In this document: piece by piece, positions 28,958 through 38,161 of the stretch
How the letters are laid out: every line of letters starts with the position of its first letter
Position numbering within the stretch: position 1 is the first letter of the stretch
From: Mesorhizobium sp.
GTDB lineage: Bacteria > Pseudomonadota > Alphaproteobacteria > Rhizobiales > Rhizobiaceae
Direction: 5' to 3'
Assembly (NCBI GenBank): GCA_004020645.1
Contig: SAQL01000009.1
Span: 62,001 to 126,000 of the forward strand
Length of the DNA stretch: 64,000 bases
Position numbers and translations under genes: made by a program
Notes under the pieces: generated by a model
Databases searched by the model: none
Told to the model about the DNA's origin: nothing
The model's input: only the letters and a program-made list of their open reading frames with translations

Positions 28958-30076
28958 CTATACCCGCATCGGCATCAGCACGTAGAGCGTGGTTTCGTCG
29001 GCCATGTCGTGGATCAGCGTTGGCGAACCGGCGTCCGCCAGCATGAATTTTGCCTCAGTGCCGGTCAACTGGGCGGCGACGTCGAGCAGATATCTGGCGT
29101 TGAAGCCGATTTCGATCGCGTCGGACGAATAATCCGCGGCCAGTTCCTCGGTGGCGCTGCCCGAATCCGGATTGTTGACCGCAAGCGTGACCTGGCCTTC
29201 TCCAATTGAAAGCTTCACCGCCCGGCCGCGTTCGGACGAAATGGTCGAGACGCGGTCGACGGCGGCGGCGAAACTCTGGCGGTCGATGATCAGCTTCTTA
29301 TCGTTGCCGGTGGGGATGACCCGCTGATAGTCCGGGAAGGTGCCGTCGATCAGCTTCGAGGTCAAAACGACACTGCCGATGGTGAAACGGATCTTGGTGT
29401 CGGACAATTCGGTGGTCACGGCGATATCAGGGTCGTCGACAAGCTTTTGCAACTCGCTGACCGTCTTGCGCGGAATGATGATGCCCGGCATGCCTTCGGA
29501 TCCTGCCGGCGCGTCGATCTCGGCGCGCGCCAGCCGATGGCCGTCGGTCGCTACCGAGCGCAGCTTCAGCTTGCCGTCGGCGTCATGCGTGTGCAGATAG
29601 ATGCCGTTCAGGTAGTAGCGCGTCTCTTCGGTGGAGATGGCGAATTGGGTCTTCTCGATCAGGCCCTTGAGCGCGACCGAATCGAGCCGGAAGATATGCG
29701 AGAACGATCCGGCCGAAAGCTCCGGGAAATCGGATTGCGGCAGGCACTGGAGACGGAAGCTCGAGCGGCCCGAGGTCACCGTCATGGCGTTGCCGTCCTC
29801 GTCGGTCTTCAGCATGACTTCCGCGCCGTCGGCGAGCTTGCGGACGATGTCGTAGAGCAGATGCGCCGGAACCGTCGTCGCCCCGCCGCGCTCAACCTTG
29901 GCGGGCGTGGCTTCGGTCACCTCCAGGTCGAGGTCGGTAGCCTTCATTTCGAGGGTGGCGCCTTCGGCGCTCAGCAGCACATTCGAAAGGATCGGTATGG
30001 TGTTGCGCCGCTCGACCACACGATGAACGTGGTTGAGCGACTTCAGGAGATTTGACCGTTCCAGGATAACACGCAT
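28958..30076 (-). CDS. dnaN: DNA polymerase III beta subunit (sliding clamp)
   Basis: DnaN is the ring-shaped processivity clamp. The 372-residue protein is full length, with three clamp domains (about 1-120, 125-245 and 250-372). It begins MRVILERSNLLKSLNHVHRV and ends ETTLYVLMPMRV, the usual C-terminal motif. It lies between dnaA and recF in one orientation, with a 322-base structured gap after dnaA. A start codon at 30076 matches the family. Confidence 0.96.
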   Translation of the reverse strand: MRVILERSNLLKSLNHVHRVVERRNTIPILSNVLLSAEGATLEMKATDLDLEVTEATPAKVERGGATTVPAHLLYDIVRKLADGAEVMLKTDEDGNAMTVTSGRSSFRLQCLPQSDFPELSAGSFSHIFRLDSVALKGLIEKTQFAISTEETRYYLNGIYLHTHDADGKLKLRSVATDGHRLARAEIDAPAGSEGMPGIIIPRKTVSELQKLVDDPDIAVTTELSDTKIRFTIGSVVLTSKLIDGTFPDYQRVIPTGNDKKLIIDRQSFAAAVDRVSTISSERGRAVKLSIGEGQVTLAVNNPDSGSATEELAADYSSDAIEIGFNARYLLDVAAQLTGTEAKFMLADAGSPTLIHDMADETTLYVLMPMRV

Positions 30077-30253
30077 GACGAAACAGGCTCGCTTGAATGA
30101 ATGAGCGGGTCTCCGGCAAGCGGCAACCCGCGAAAGCTCTGAACAGGCTCAGAATCTGCACAAACTGACAGGAAAAAACCCGTAAGCGCAAGCCCGCGCT
30201 ACCGGTTCGGGCCGGTTACACGGGCTTTCTGGGGATAAAACTGGCGAAGTCCG

Positions 30254-30334
30254 CATGCCAATGCTTGTCGCCCAAAAGCATGCCCTCGGGCCCGACCCGA
30301 GGGTGCGCAGCGGTTTTGGGGCAACGACATGCAT
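30254..30334. repeat. Palindromic intergenic repeat upstream of dnaN
   Basis: The stretch contains GCATGCC..TGTCGCCCAAAAGCATGC on one side and GGTTTTGGGGCAACGACATGC on the other. A perfect 7-bp hairpin, CCCTCGG/CCGAGGG (30283-30303), lies in the centre. The layout resembles the short repeats with CCAAAA and GACATGC arms that are scattered through rhizobial intergenic regions. Only one clear copy is present in this window. Confidence 0.55.
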
Positions 30335-30390
30335 AAAAACAAAGATTTCAGGCGCGTCGCAGCCATCCACATGCGACGCGCTTTGTTTTT
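30333..30390. terminator. Bidirectional terminator downstream of dnaA
   Basis: GCGCGTCGCA (30352-30361) pairs perfectly with TGCGACGCGC (30372-30381) around a 10-base loop. TTTGTTTTT follows on the plus strand, and the mirror run AAAAACAAAG (30335-30344) gives a T-rich tail on the minus strand. The loop contains ATCCACA, seven bases of a DnaA box. It lies directly after the dnaA stop codon. Confidence 0.75.
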
Positions 30391-30398
30391 CGGGCCGG

Positions 30399-31943
30399 TC
30401 AGGCCTGATCGTTGATCAGTCTTCTCAGCAATTCGAGCTCCTGCGCCAGCGTGTTGTCGACGCCTGAAAGATCCTCGATCTTGCGCACGGCATGCAGCAC
30501 CGTCGTGTGATCGCGGCCACCGAAACGCCGTCCGATCTCCGGCAAGGAGCGCGGTGTCATCACTTTCGACAGGTACATGGCGACCTGCCGCGGCTTGACG
30601 ATCGTGCGCGTGCGCCGGTTAGACAGAAGTTCTGTCTTCGACACATTGTAGTGGCGCGCTACGATGCGCTGGATGTCCTCGATGCGCACCCGCTTCGGCT
30701 CGCCCGAACGATAGATGTGGCCGAGGATCTCGTCGATGCGGTCGATGGTGATCTGCGGTTCGAACGACTGGCGGAACAGGAGCTGGTTGAACGCACCTTC
30801 GAGTTCGCGCCCGCTGCCGGTCACCGTGCGAGCGACATGGTTGAGGATCTCCTCCGAGATCTCGAGCGACGCATCATCGGCCTTGGCGGTGGCAAGGCGC
30901 AGCTTGAGCATGCCGATCCGCATGGCGAAATCTGGCGCCGACATTTCGAGCGCGACGCCGCCGTTGAGGCGCGAGCGGACGCGAGGCTCCAGCGATTCCA
31001 GTTCCGACGGCGGCCGGTCGGCTGCGACCACCACCTGCTTGGCGCTGTCGAGCAGCATGTTGATCAGATGGCAGAATTCATGCTGGATCGACTTGCCTTG
31101 CAGGAACTGCATGTCGTCGATGATGAGAAGGTCGATGTCGCGCAGCTGTTCCTTCAGCGTCAGCGCGTTGTTGTCGCGGATCGCGGTGGCAAACCGCCAC
31201 ATGAAATATTCGGCGGTGAGATAGACGACACGTGACTTCGGATTCTGCTTCAGCGATTCCGCCGCGATCGCCTGCAGCAGGTGCGTCTTGCCCAGCCCCA
31301 CCGTGGCGTGAAGAAACAGCGGATTGAAGCGCACCGCGCTCGACTGCGATTCCGCCACCGCTTTGGCGGCGGCGAAGGCCACCCGGTTTGACGGTCCCTC
31401 GATGAAGGAGCCGAACGTGTAGCGCGGGTCAAGCGGCGAACCGAGCACATTGTGCCGGAAATCGGTCTCTGCAGGCGTTCCCGGGCGAGGTGCCGGTACC
31501 CGCTCCAGCCTGCCGGGGCCTGCTGTCCCCGCGGCCAGCGCCGTTTGCGCTTGCCTGGTCATCTTGCGCGCCGGGGCCACTTCGGGCTCGACGCCGTTGC
31601 GCCCCGGGCGGGTAGCGTTGCGCACGACGATCTCGATCTTGAGGATTTCAGGATCCTCGTGTTTCCACAGCTCGGCGATGAGGTCGAGATAGTGGCCGTT
31701 GATCCACGAGCGCAGGAAGGCGGTGGGAACCGAGATGCGGACGATGCCCCGGGACGCCTCGGCGACCTTCATGCGTCCGAACCAGCTCGAATAGACTTCG
31801 GTTCCAAGACGCGCCTTCAACTGGGCCTTCACCCGGTCGAACTTTTGTTCCGCGTCGATGGAAGCCGACATATCGTCCCCTTCGGTTAAGGTTCCAGGGA
31901 ATGGGAGGTCGCCCGTAAGCTCCCTTTCGATGCCGCTCTGCAT
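30399..31943 (-). CDS. dnaA: Chromosomal replication initiator DnaA
   Basis: DnaA melts the replication origin and also regulates transcription. The 514-residue protein has domain I (about residues 35-115, [20 protein letters not shown]), a Pro/Ala-rich linker, the AAA+ domain III with Walker A ([13 protein letters not shown]) and Walker B ([12 protein letters not shown]), and domain IV with the DNA-binding signature [16 protein letters not shown] near the C terminus. Two starts are credible: ATG 31943 (AAGGAA eight bases upstream) and ATG 31871 (AAGGGGAC upstream, protein beginning [11 protein letters not shown]). The upstream extension to 32066 is not family-like. It is separated from rpsT by 848 bases. 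Confidence 0.95.
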   Translation of the reverse strand: MQSGIERELTGDLPFPGTLTEGDDMSASIDAEQKFDRVKAQLKARLGTEVYSSWFGRMKVAEASRGIVRISVPTAFLRSWINGHYLDLIAELWKHEDPEILKIEIVVRNATRPGRNGVEPEVAPARKMTRQAQTALAAGTAGPGRLERVPAPRPGTPAETDFRHNVLGSPLDPRYTFGSFIEGPSNRVAFAAAKAVAESQSSAVRFNPLFLHATVGLGKTHLLQAIAAESLKQNPKSRVVYLTAEYFMWRFATAIRDNNALTLKEQLRDIDLLIIDDMQFLQGKSIQHEFCHLINMLLDSAKQVVVAADRPPSELESLEPRVRSRLNGGVALEMSAPDFAMRIGMLKLRLATAKADDASLEISEEILNHVARTVTGSGRELEGAFNQLLFRQSFEPQITIDRIDEILGHIYRSGEPKRVRIEDIQRIVARHYNVSKTELLSNRRTRTIVKPRQVAMYLSKVMTPRSLPEIGRRFGGRDHTTVLHAVRKIEDLSGVDNTLAQELELLRRLINDQA

Positions 31944-32791
31944 GATCGAGTTCCTTGTCCTTTTGTACCTTTTTCCGCCGGGAATGCGCCTCCTGCATCC
32001 ATGTTTCCGGCGACCGTGTCCTCGCTGCGACACCATCGCCGCCGCCGGCAGATGATGTCGCCTCATTGTCAGGGAACCGGCGCCGCCTCATCAGAGCCAG
32101 CCCGCTTTGGTCATGTCAGGGCATACAATTCCGTCCGGCGAAAACGCCGGCGCGTTATTGATCTGCCATGTACAAATTACGCCAATCCCCTACCGTATCG
32201 AAAAGACAAACCAAGCCCGTACGCGGAAATGATCCACGTCACGAATTCTGCCATTTTTTGCTGGCCGATACAGGCTGGGTTAAGGGCCAACGGCCCGTCC
32301 CTCTCGATAGACCGACATTAACGAAATCGCTGTGGATAGGGCAAGGCCACGACTAACGGATTTTTAAGGAATGTGGTTAGCGCAGACGGGTTCGGAGCCT
32401 GCGTTGCACTGGCATGTTTTGACAAAGCCATTGTGATTCAAACCCTTTTCCGGCGAATATGAAAAAGGCCGCATCGCGCGAAATTTTCTGAAATAATTTT
32501 CTTGACAGGCAAATGTTCCCCGTCCCTCGCGCCCGATGTGAACAAGCTGTGGATGACCGTCAATAACTTATTGAAAGATAAAGCTGATTTTTGACAGCTG
32601 ATATTGTGGCCGTGAACGCTTTCAGCGGCTGCGCCTATCAGCAGGCATGTATATGCCGGCAAAGCATTTCGAACATTGAAATCGTGCGGGAGTGTCCGTT
32701 TGCGAGATTTCTTTTTAAGTACTTGCCGGCAAACGAAAAAAACCCGGCACGAGTGGCCGGGTTTGAACAGGACAAGATCAGTAGAGGTATA
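31944..32791. promoter_or_regulatory. Long regulatory region between rpsT and dnaA
   Basis: This 848-base stretch has no credible gene and is AT-richer than its surroundings from about 32160 to 32740. It holds two DnaA-box-like sites (32331-32339, minus strand CTATCCACA; 32548-32556, minus strand TCATCCACA), one GANTC methylation site (32435-32439) and the rpsT terminator (32735-32764). A weak minus-strand promoter, ATTGAC-N17-TCACAT (32564-32536), overlaps the second DnaA box. Autoregulation of dnaA is the likely role. An origin is not excluded, although the rhizobial oriC usually lies near hemE. Confidence 0.55.
32735..32764 (-). terminator. rpsT intrinsic terminator
   Basis: Read on the minus strand, AAACCCGGC (32764-32756) pairs perfectly with GCCGGGTTT (32748-32740) around a 7-base loop and runs into a T tract (32740-32735). 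It lies 27 bases after the rpsT stop codon. Confidence 0.88.
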
Positions 32792-33058
32792 TTAGGCCGA
32801 CAGCACCTTAAGTCGCTGGGCCAGGCGCGACACCTTGCGGGATGCCGTATTCTTGTGCACCACGCCCTTGGTCGCGGCACGCATCAATTCCGGTTCCGCC
32901 ACCTTGAAAGCAGCCTGCGCGGCGGCCTTGTCGCCCGAGGCGAGCGCCTCTTCGACCTGGCGGATGTAGGTCCGCACGCGCGAGCGGCGGTTCTTGTTGA
33001 TCGCCGTGCGACGGGCGATCTTGCGCGTTGCCTTTTTGGCCGAGGAGGTATTGGCCAT
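32792..33058 (-). CDS. rpsT: 30S ribosomal protein S20
   Basis: The 88-residue protein is full length for S20, which binds 16S rRNA. It begins [20 protein letters not shown] and contains [20 protein letters not shown] and [26 protein letters not shown] precedes the ATG. A strong promoter lies 93 bases upstream and an intrinsic terminator directly downstream, so it is a single-gene unit upstream of dnaA, as in other rhizobia. Confidence 0.96.
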   Translation of the reverse strand: MANTSSAKKATRKIARRTAINKNRRSRVRTYIRQVEEALASGDKAAAQAAFKVAEPELMRAATKGVVHKNTASRKVSRLAQRLKVLSA

Positions 33059-33150
33059 GATGCCTCTCTTCTGATCTGGTGGGCGCATGCGGAATGTCGC
33101 AGGGCGCAAAAACAAACGGGCAGCCACAGGGCCGCCTCGGTTGGTGCGGC

Positions 33151-33179
33151 TTATAGTTCAGCTTTTCCGGCGCGTCAAC
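33151..33179 (-). promoter_or_regulatory. rpsT promoter
   Basis: On the minus strand GTTGAC (33179-33174) and CTATAA (33156-33151) are exactly 17 bases apart, a near-perfect match to the rhizobial consensus CTTGAC-N17-CTATAT. Transcription would start near 33144. Confidence 0.75.
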
Positions 33180-33260
33180 GCTGCTTGGCCTTCTTTTTGG
33201 CCGCTGCTGTCGCTCGCTTCTGGCCGCTGTCGTCCCCATCTACCAATTCGAGAAATTTGG

Positions 33261-34034
33261 CTATCGGTTCGTGAAATTTGGCTTCCGCTTCTCGGCAAAG
33301 GCCGCCATGCCTTCCTTCTGGTCATCGAGGGCAAACAGAGAATGAAACAGCCGGCGCTCGAACCGCAGCCCTTCGGCCAGTGTCGTTTCATAGGCGCGGT
33401 TGACGGCCTCTTTCGCCATCATCACCGACGGCAGCGAAAAATCGGCTATCTTGGCTGCCGCCTTCAACGCCTCCTCGAGCAGCTCGACGGCGGGCACGAC
33501 ACGTGACACCAGGCCGCAACGCTCGGCTTCCGCCGCATCCATCATCCGTCCGGTCAGGCACATGTCCATCGCCTTCGATTTGCCGACGAAGCGGGTGAGG
33601 CGCTGTGATCCGCCCATGCCCGGCATGACGCCGAGCGTGATCTCGGGTTGGCCGAATTTGGCGTTGTCGGCGGCGATGATGAAATCGCACATCATCGCCA
33701 GTTCGCAGCCGCCGCCGAGCGCATAGCCGGCCACCGCCGCGATAACAGGCTTGCGCGCCCGGGTGAACTCTTCCCAGCCGACAAAGAAATCCTGCACATA
33801 GGCGTCGACAAAGGAGATCGCCTGCATTTCCTTGATGTCCGCACCTGCCGCGAAGGCTTTTTCGGAGCCGGTGATGACCATCGCGCCGATGTCGGCATTC
33901 GCGCAGAAGCCGTTCACGGCCGCGACCACTTCCGTCAGGACCTGGGAGTTCAGCGCATTGAGCGCCTTCGGCCGGTTCAGCGTGATCAGCCCGACCTTGC
34001 CGCGGATTTCGACGATAATCGTTTCATAGGCCAT
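33261..34034 (-). CDS. Enoyl-CoA hydratase
   Basis: The 257-residue crotonase-family protein hydrates 2-trans-enoyl-CoA in beta-oxidation. It begins [20 protein letters not shown]. The oxyanion-hole and catalytic segments are AAGADIKEM (near residue 66), [13 protein letters not shown] (glutamate near 114) and [20 protein letters not shown] (second glutamate near 134), which is the full catalytic pair of a true hydratase. GAGGAGA precedes the ATG. It lies between mutM and rpsT, a conserved rhizobial arrangement with no evident functional link. Confidence 0.92.
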   Translation of the reverse strand: MAYETIIVEIRGKVGLITLNRPKALNALNSQVLTEVVAAVNGFCANADIGAMVITGSEKAFAAGADIKEMQAISFVDAYVQDFFVGWEEFTRARKPVIAAVAGYALGGGCELAMMCDFIIAADNAKFGQPEITLGVMPGMGGSQRLTRFVGKSKAMDMCLTGRMMDAAEAERCGLVSRVVPAVELLEEALKAAAKIADFSLPSVMMAKEAVNRAYETTLAEGLRFERRLFHSLFALDDQKEGMAAFAEKRKPNFTNR

Positions 34035-34111
34035 GACTGTATCTCCTCACTCGGTCATCTGGCTTACATCTGGCGTCCAGCTCGGCATCTAGGTCACACC
34101 CGGCACCTAGC

Positions 34112-35020
34112 TCACAACTGACAAGTCCGGCAATAGAAGGTGGAACGCCCGCTTTGCACGATGCGCTCTATGTGGCCGCCGCAGCCGCGCTTGGAGCAGG
34201 GTTCGCGCTCGCGATCATAAACCGCGAACGAATGCTGGAAATTGCCCAGAGACCCGTCGGTCTGCACATAGTCGCGCAGCGACGATCCGCCGGCGGCGAT
34301 CGCATCGGCAATCACCGCGCGGATTGCTTCGGCAAGGGCGTCGCGCCGCTGTTTGGCCTTCTTTCCACGCTTTGCGATGGTGCCCGCCTCGCGCAACGGC
34401 GACAGACCGGCGCGCCACAGGGCCTCCGACACATAGATATTGCCGAGACCGGCGATCAGCCGCTGATCGAGGAGTGCTGCCTTCAGCGGCGACTTCCGGC
34501 CTTTCAGCAGCGAGGCGAGCAGCTCGCCGTCCAACGCGTTGCCTGTCGGCTCGACGCCCAGCCCAGCCAGCATCGGATGCGTGTCGGGCGCCCCTTCGGA
34601 AAACAGCATGAAGCCGAAACGGCGCGGATCGTTGAAGGTCACGCGGGACCGGGCGCCTTCGGGAGAGACAATATGGAAGACGACATGGTCGTGCACTGCG
34701 CTTTTCGAGCGCTCGAGATAAAACGCGCCCAACATTTCGCTGCTATCGGGCATTTCGCCGTCATCGGACGTTTCGATACGGAACGAACCCGACATGCCGA
34801 GATGGCAGATCAGCACCGGACCGCCTTCGAGATGCATCGTCAGGTATTTGGCCCGGCGGCCGAGCGCCGTAATCGTCTTGCCGGTCAGCCTCTCCAAGAA
34901 TTTTTCGGGAAACGGAAAGCGCAGGTCGGGCCGGCGTGCCTCGACGCGGGCGATGCGAGCGCCTTCCAGGACCGGCTGCAGGCCCCGCCGCACCGTTTCG
35001 ACCTCAGGCAACTCAGGCAT
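34112..35020 (-). CDS. mutM: Formamidopyrimidine-DNA glycosylase
   Basis: MutM (Fpg) removes 8-oxoguanine and ring-opened purines and nicks the abasic site. The 302-residue protein begins [14 protein letters not shown], with Pro1 (after Met removal) as the catalytic nucleophile and Glu2 beside it. It also has the helix-two-turn-helix region ([20 protein letters not shown]) and a C-terminal zinc finger with four cysteines in CSKRGCGG and FYCRTC. An insert of about 10-15 residues ([11 protein letters not shown]) lies near residue 90. Its start overlaps the end of deoB by eight bases. Confidence 0.95.
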   Translation of the reverse strand: MPELPEVETVRRGLQPVLEGARIARVEARRPDLRFPFPEKFLERLTGKTITALGRRAKYLTMHLEGGPVLICHLGMSGSFRIETSDDGEMPDSSEMLGAFYLERSKSAVHDHVVFHIVSPEGARSRVTFNDPRRFGFMLFSEGAPDTHPMLAGLGVEPTGNALDGELLASLLKGRKSPLKAALLDQRLIAGLGNIYVSEALWRAGLSPLREAGTIAKRGKKAKQRRDALAEAIRAVIADAIAAGGSSLRDYVQTDGSLGNFQHSFAVYDREREPCSKRGCGGHIERIVQSGRSTFYCRTCQL

Positions 35021-36251
35021 GGCCGCCTATCGCTGCATAGAAGGAGGTGCCGTGACGGCCGCGTGCCAGCCCAAGATGCTCGGCGACGGTTTCACCGATG
35101 TCGGCGAACGTCGTTCTGAGCCCAATGTCGCCGCCAAAACCCGGTCCCGTGCCGATCACCGGAATGCGTTCGCGTGTATGATCGGTGCCGTGCCAGGTCG
35201 GATCGTTGCCATGGTCGGCCGTGAGGATGAGAAGGTCGCCATGCCTCAGCCGTGCAAGCGCCTCCGGCAGCCGCCGGTCGAAGGCCTCGAGCGCCGCGGC
35301 ATAGCCGGCAACGTCGCGCCGATGGCCGAACTCTGTGTCGAAATCGACGAAATTGGCGAAGACGAGATCGCCGTCGCCCGCGTCATCCATCGCGCCGAGC
35401 GCCTTGTCGAACATCGCCATGTTGCCGGCGGCCTTGCGTACTTCCGATATGCCGCGATGGGCGAAGATGTCGCCGATCTTGCCGACCGCGATGACCCGGC
35501 TGCCGCGCGCCGTCAACCGGTCGAGCAGGGTCGGTTCGGGCGGCGGCACCGAATAGTCCCGGCGGTTGTGCGTCCGTTCGAAGCTGGCGGCGGTTTCCCC
35601 AATGAAAGGCCGCGCGATCACCCGTCCGATGTTCAGCGGATCGACCAGCCTGCGCACCACCTTGCAGAATTCGTAGAGCCGTTCCAGGCCGAAGTGAACT
35701 TCATGCGCGGCGATCTGCAGGACGGAGTCGACCGAAGTGTAGCAGATCGGCTTGCCGGTGCGGATATGCTCCTCGCCGAAACGCTCGATGATCTCGGTGC
35801 CCGGAGCATGGCAATTGCCGAGAATGCCCGGCACCTCTCCTTCGCGGATGATCGCTTCGGTCAGGTCGGCTGGAAAGGCGGGAACTGTGTCCGGGAAATA
35901 GCCCCAGTCGAAGCGGACCGGCAAGGCGGCGATTTCCCAATGGCCCGATGGCGTGTCCTTGCCGCTCGAAATCTCCTGCGCCGCGCCATGGAACGCGGAG
36001 GCGAGCTGGACCTTGCTGCCGATGTCGATGCTGGATCCCGCCGCGGTTTTCGCCGCGTGACCCAGGCCGAGCGAGAGCATGTTGGGTACGAAAAGCGGGC
36101 CTTTGCGCAGCCCCTCGCGATCCGCCCGGCCCTCCGCGCAGGCTCTGGCGATGTGTCCGAACGTGTTGGAACCGGCGTCGCCATAGCGCTCGGCGTCAGC
36201 CGCGCCGCCGATGCCGAAGGAATCGAGAACAAAAAGAAAGGCGCGCGCCAT
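35013..36251 (-). CDS. deoB: Phosphopentomutase
   Basis: DeoB interconverts (deoxy)ribose 1- and 5-phosphate in nucleoside salvage. The 412-residue protein belongs to the alkaline phosphatase superfamily of two-metal enzymes. It begins [20 protein letters not shown], has the phosphate-accepting Thr region in [10 protein letters not shown], and metal ligands in [17 protein letters not shown] and [19 protein letters not shown]. It overlaps mutM by eight bases, so both may be translated from one message. Confidence 0.93.
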   Translation of the reverse strand: MARAFLFVLDSFGIGGAADAERYGDAGSNTFGHIARACAEGRADREGLRKGPLFVPNMLSLGLGHAAKTAAGSSIDIGSKVQLASAFHGAAQEISSGKDTPSGHWEIAALPVRFDWGYFPDTVPAFPADLTEAIIREGEVPGILGNCHAPGTEIIERFGEEHIRTGKPICYTSVDSVLQIAAHEVHFGLERLYEFCKVVRRLVDPLNIGRVIARPFIGETAASFERTHNRRDYSVPPPEPTLLDRLTARGSRVIAVGKIGDIFAHRGISEVRKAAGNMAMFDKALGAMDDAGDGDLVFANFVDFDTEFGHRRDVAGYAAALEAFDRRLPEALARLRHGDLLILTADHGNDPTWHGTDHTRERIPVIGTGPGFGGDIGLRTTFADIGETVAEHLGLARGRHGTSFYAAIGGHA

Positions 36252-36285
36252 TGCAGGGGTTCATTATTATCGTTTGTCTGTCCGC

Positions 36286-36765
36286 CCAGACATAGGCGGC
36301 CGCGCCGCCATTGGCAATTCGGAAGCAGACGGCTTGGCGCGATAGTTGATCGCCGAGGATGCGGCATTTCTGACACGCGCCAATTCGGCTGCGGCGGCTG
36401 AAACGATGCTGGTCAATGGCGAGGCCGATGCCATGTTCGGCTGGATGCCGGCGGTGGCCGATGGCCAGCCGGATGTTCCGGGCGGCACGGTCGCCAGGCT
36501 GGAAGTGGCAAGGCTTTCGAAAGCAGCACTTCAGGTCGTGTGGACGTCCGGCCTGCTGCGGTATGGTTCGCATGCCGTCAGCAGTGATCTCGACCCCGAA
36601 GCCAAACGGCGGCTCATCGTGTTTCTCATCAATCTCAGATCGATGTCGCCGGACGTCTACAATCTTCTGGACTCGAAATATTCCGGCGGCTTCACCGTCG
36701 CCGCCCCGAAGGATCACGCAATGGCTGCAGCCATCGTGCGCCTTGTGTCAGGCAACGACCGATAG
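36286..36765 (+). pseudogene. Decayed phosphonate/phosphate-type ABC transporter binding protein (PhnD-like), 3' part
   Basis: From a TTG at 36346 the frame encodes 139 residues reading LIAEDAAFLTRANSAAAAET, then GEADAMFGWMP, VVWTSGLLRYGSHAVSSDLD, PEAKRRLIVFLINL and YSGGFTVAAP. This resembles the C-terminal half of PhnD-type periplasmic binding proteins. The same frame continues upstream as RPDIGGRAAIGNSEADGLAR but is broken by TAG at 36343-36345, and the N-terminal half and signal peptide are absent because deoB begins at 36251. No ribosome binding site is evident. I read it as a truncated remnant with an in-frame stop; expression of the short frame cannot be excluded. Confidence 0.55.
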
Positions 36766-36794
36766 CAATGTCGGCCGGAGTTTGGCGCGTCGTT

Positions 36795-37394
36795 TCAGCA
36801 GGTGCTGCAGGGAATCGTTGGGCTTCTGCGGGGCCTGAGATAATAGGTTTCGCCCATCGATATCGAGTCGAAAGCCGAACTCAATCCAAGCCGTTTCTCA
36901 CTGTCCGCCGACCAGGTGATGATCGGCTGGTATGCGAGATTGCTTTCGACGCGAATGAGAAAGGTGCCCTTGATCTCGAGCGTCGGTGCAACCGTGGTGA
37001 TGGAGTTCTTGGCGGCGCCGGCGCTGAAGGCGCCACCGACCATCTTGCGTGACCAAACGACCACCACCTTCGGCGTCGCTTCGTCCGTGACCTGGATTGC
37101 GGTGATGATGATTTCCGGGGTCGATCGGTTGTACGGCTGAAGCGTGGAGTTGCCGATCTGCATGATCGCATCGAGATCGGCTGCCGTGATGGTCTGCTGC
37201 TGGGTAACGAGATCCGCCACCATGCTGCCGATGCGACTGACCTTCTTGCTGGTTTCGATGGCTTGCGAGGCTTCCATGGTCATGAAGTACATGATCAGCA
37301 GGACGGGCACGATGAAAGCAAACTCAACCGCCGCGACACCGCGGCGATCACAGCAGAACCGGATGGCTTTCGTGCAGATCCCAGCGATCCTCAT
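36795..37394 (-). CDS. TadE/TadG-like pseudopilin of the tad locus
   Basis: The 199-residue protein has a short basic N terminus with RRGVAAVEFAFIVPVLLIMY, the TadE-like motif and membrane helix (about residues 20-42), followed by a periplasmic domain. TadE/TadF-type minor pseudopilins are processed by the same peptidase as Flp and are needed for pilus assembly. The ATG at 37394 follows GGGGG; an ATG at 37415 is possible. It lies 57 bases downstream of the next TadE-like gene in the same direction. Confidence 0.8.
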   Translation of the reverse strand: MRIAGICTKAIRFCCDRRGVAAVEFAFIVPVLLIMYFMTMEASQAIETSKKVSRIGSMVADLVTQQQTITAADLDAIMQIGNSTLQPYNRSTPEIIITAIQVTDEATPKVVVVWSRKMVGGAFSAGAAKNSITTVAPTLEIKGTFLIRVESNLAYQPIITWSADSEKRLGLSSAFDSISMGETYYLRPRRSPTIPCSTC

Positions 37395-37451
37395 ATGTGC
37401 CCCCGTACGCCCCATGCCTTTGTCCTTCCCACCCGCGCAACGGTGCGTTTT

Positions 37452-38009
37452 TCAGTTGTCGAACGGCTCGTTCTGCCAGGTCACCGATGCGAAATGCAGC
37501 GTGTTGCCGTCTTTCAGATTGGCCATCGACTTGGCCATGAAATCGGTCATGACGGGCCATTTGTAAAAAACCCGCAGCATGTTTATCGATTCAGCCAAGC
37601 CCGGGGATACCGTAAAAGCCGCGGGGTCCGTGCCGGTCAGCACGATTTCGCGGTCCTGTATCTTGAAGCCTGCCTGGGCCGCGGCGGCGAAGGTCGGATA
37701 CTCGCGCAGGTCCACCTCCAATCCCGGGCAGTCCTTGGCGACCATGATCTCCAGCCGGCTGCAGATCATGGTCTTCAGCGTGGCCTCGGTTACATTGGCC
37801 TTCCTTATCTGGCCCGTCCGCAGCTGGCGCGCGACATCGTCGGTGATATTGGCCATCACCTCTTGCCCGGCAAATGAAATGCAGCTCTCCAGTATGGCAA
37901 AGACGAGGAGCGCAAATGGCACCGCAAGCATCGCGAATTCCAAAGCCGTGCTGCCGCGCCGGTCGCCAAGGAAGCGCGCGGAAAAGCCTGCTGGTCCTGC
38001 TTTGCTCAT
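37452..38009 (-). CDS. TadE/TadG-like pseudopilin of the tad locus
   Basis: The 185-residue protein begins MSKAGPAGFSARFLGDRRGS and has the TadE-type segment GSTALEFAMLAVPFALLVFA (residues about 19-38) as its only membrane helix. A periplasmic domain with two cysteines (ICSRLEIMVAKDC) follows, which may form a disulfide. The ATG at 38009 is preferred over one at 38051, since the TadE motif normally lies near the N terminus. It forms a minus-strand pair with the gene at 36795-37394. Confidence 0.8.
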   Translation of the reverse strand: MSKAGPAGFSARFLGDRRGSTALEFAMLAVPFALLVFAILESCISFAGQEVMANITDDVARQLRTGQIRKANVTEATLKTMICSRLEIMVAKDCPGLEVDLREYPTFAAAAQAGFKIQDREIVLTGTDPAAFTVSPGLAESINMLRVFYKWPVMTDFMAKSMANLKDGNTLHFASVTWQNEPFDN

Positions 38010-38161
38010 ATCCCGGGCCTGCCGATCCTGAAGGGGTGTCGGAGGGAACATTAGCGCAAGCCCATTGAAGTGCGGTTTGGATGATCGTTAAATTCGAGGG
38101 AAAGGTTTTAACGGGCCGATAACCGAAGCGGCATATCAGCGGGGCGAGAACAATTCGCTCG

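Larger units (their letters stand above)
30077..30398 (-). promoter_or_regulatory. dnaA-dnaN intergenic region with structured leader
   Basis: These 322 bases contain the dnaA terminator (30352-30390), a palindromic repeat (30254-30334) and a hairpin whose arms are CCCGT (30179-30183) and ACGGG (30220-30224), with an inner ACCGG/CCGGT stem. Read on the minus strand, that last hairpin is followed by six T residues (30178-30173), about 97 bases before the dnaN ATG. It could attenuate dnaN or end a short upstream transcript. No firm promoter sequence was found. Confidence 0.5.

Noticed and set aside
31944..32791. Chromosomal replication origin
   Set aside because: There are only two imperfect DnaA boxes and no clear unwinding element, and in this order the origin is usually near hemE. 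Kept only as a regulatory region.
33158..33260. Lys/Ala-rich frame upstream of rpsT on the minus strand
   Set aside because: The frame gives a plausible basic peptide, but it has no start with a ribosome binding site and overlaps the rpsT promoter.
34055..34117. Degenerate repeat of CATCTGG/CATCTAGG/CACCTAG units between mutM and the enoyl-CoA hydratase gene
   Set aside because: The units are too divergent and too few to be called a repeat with confidence.
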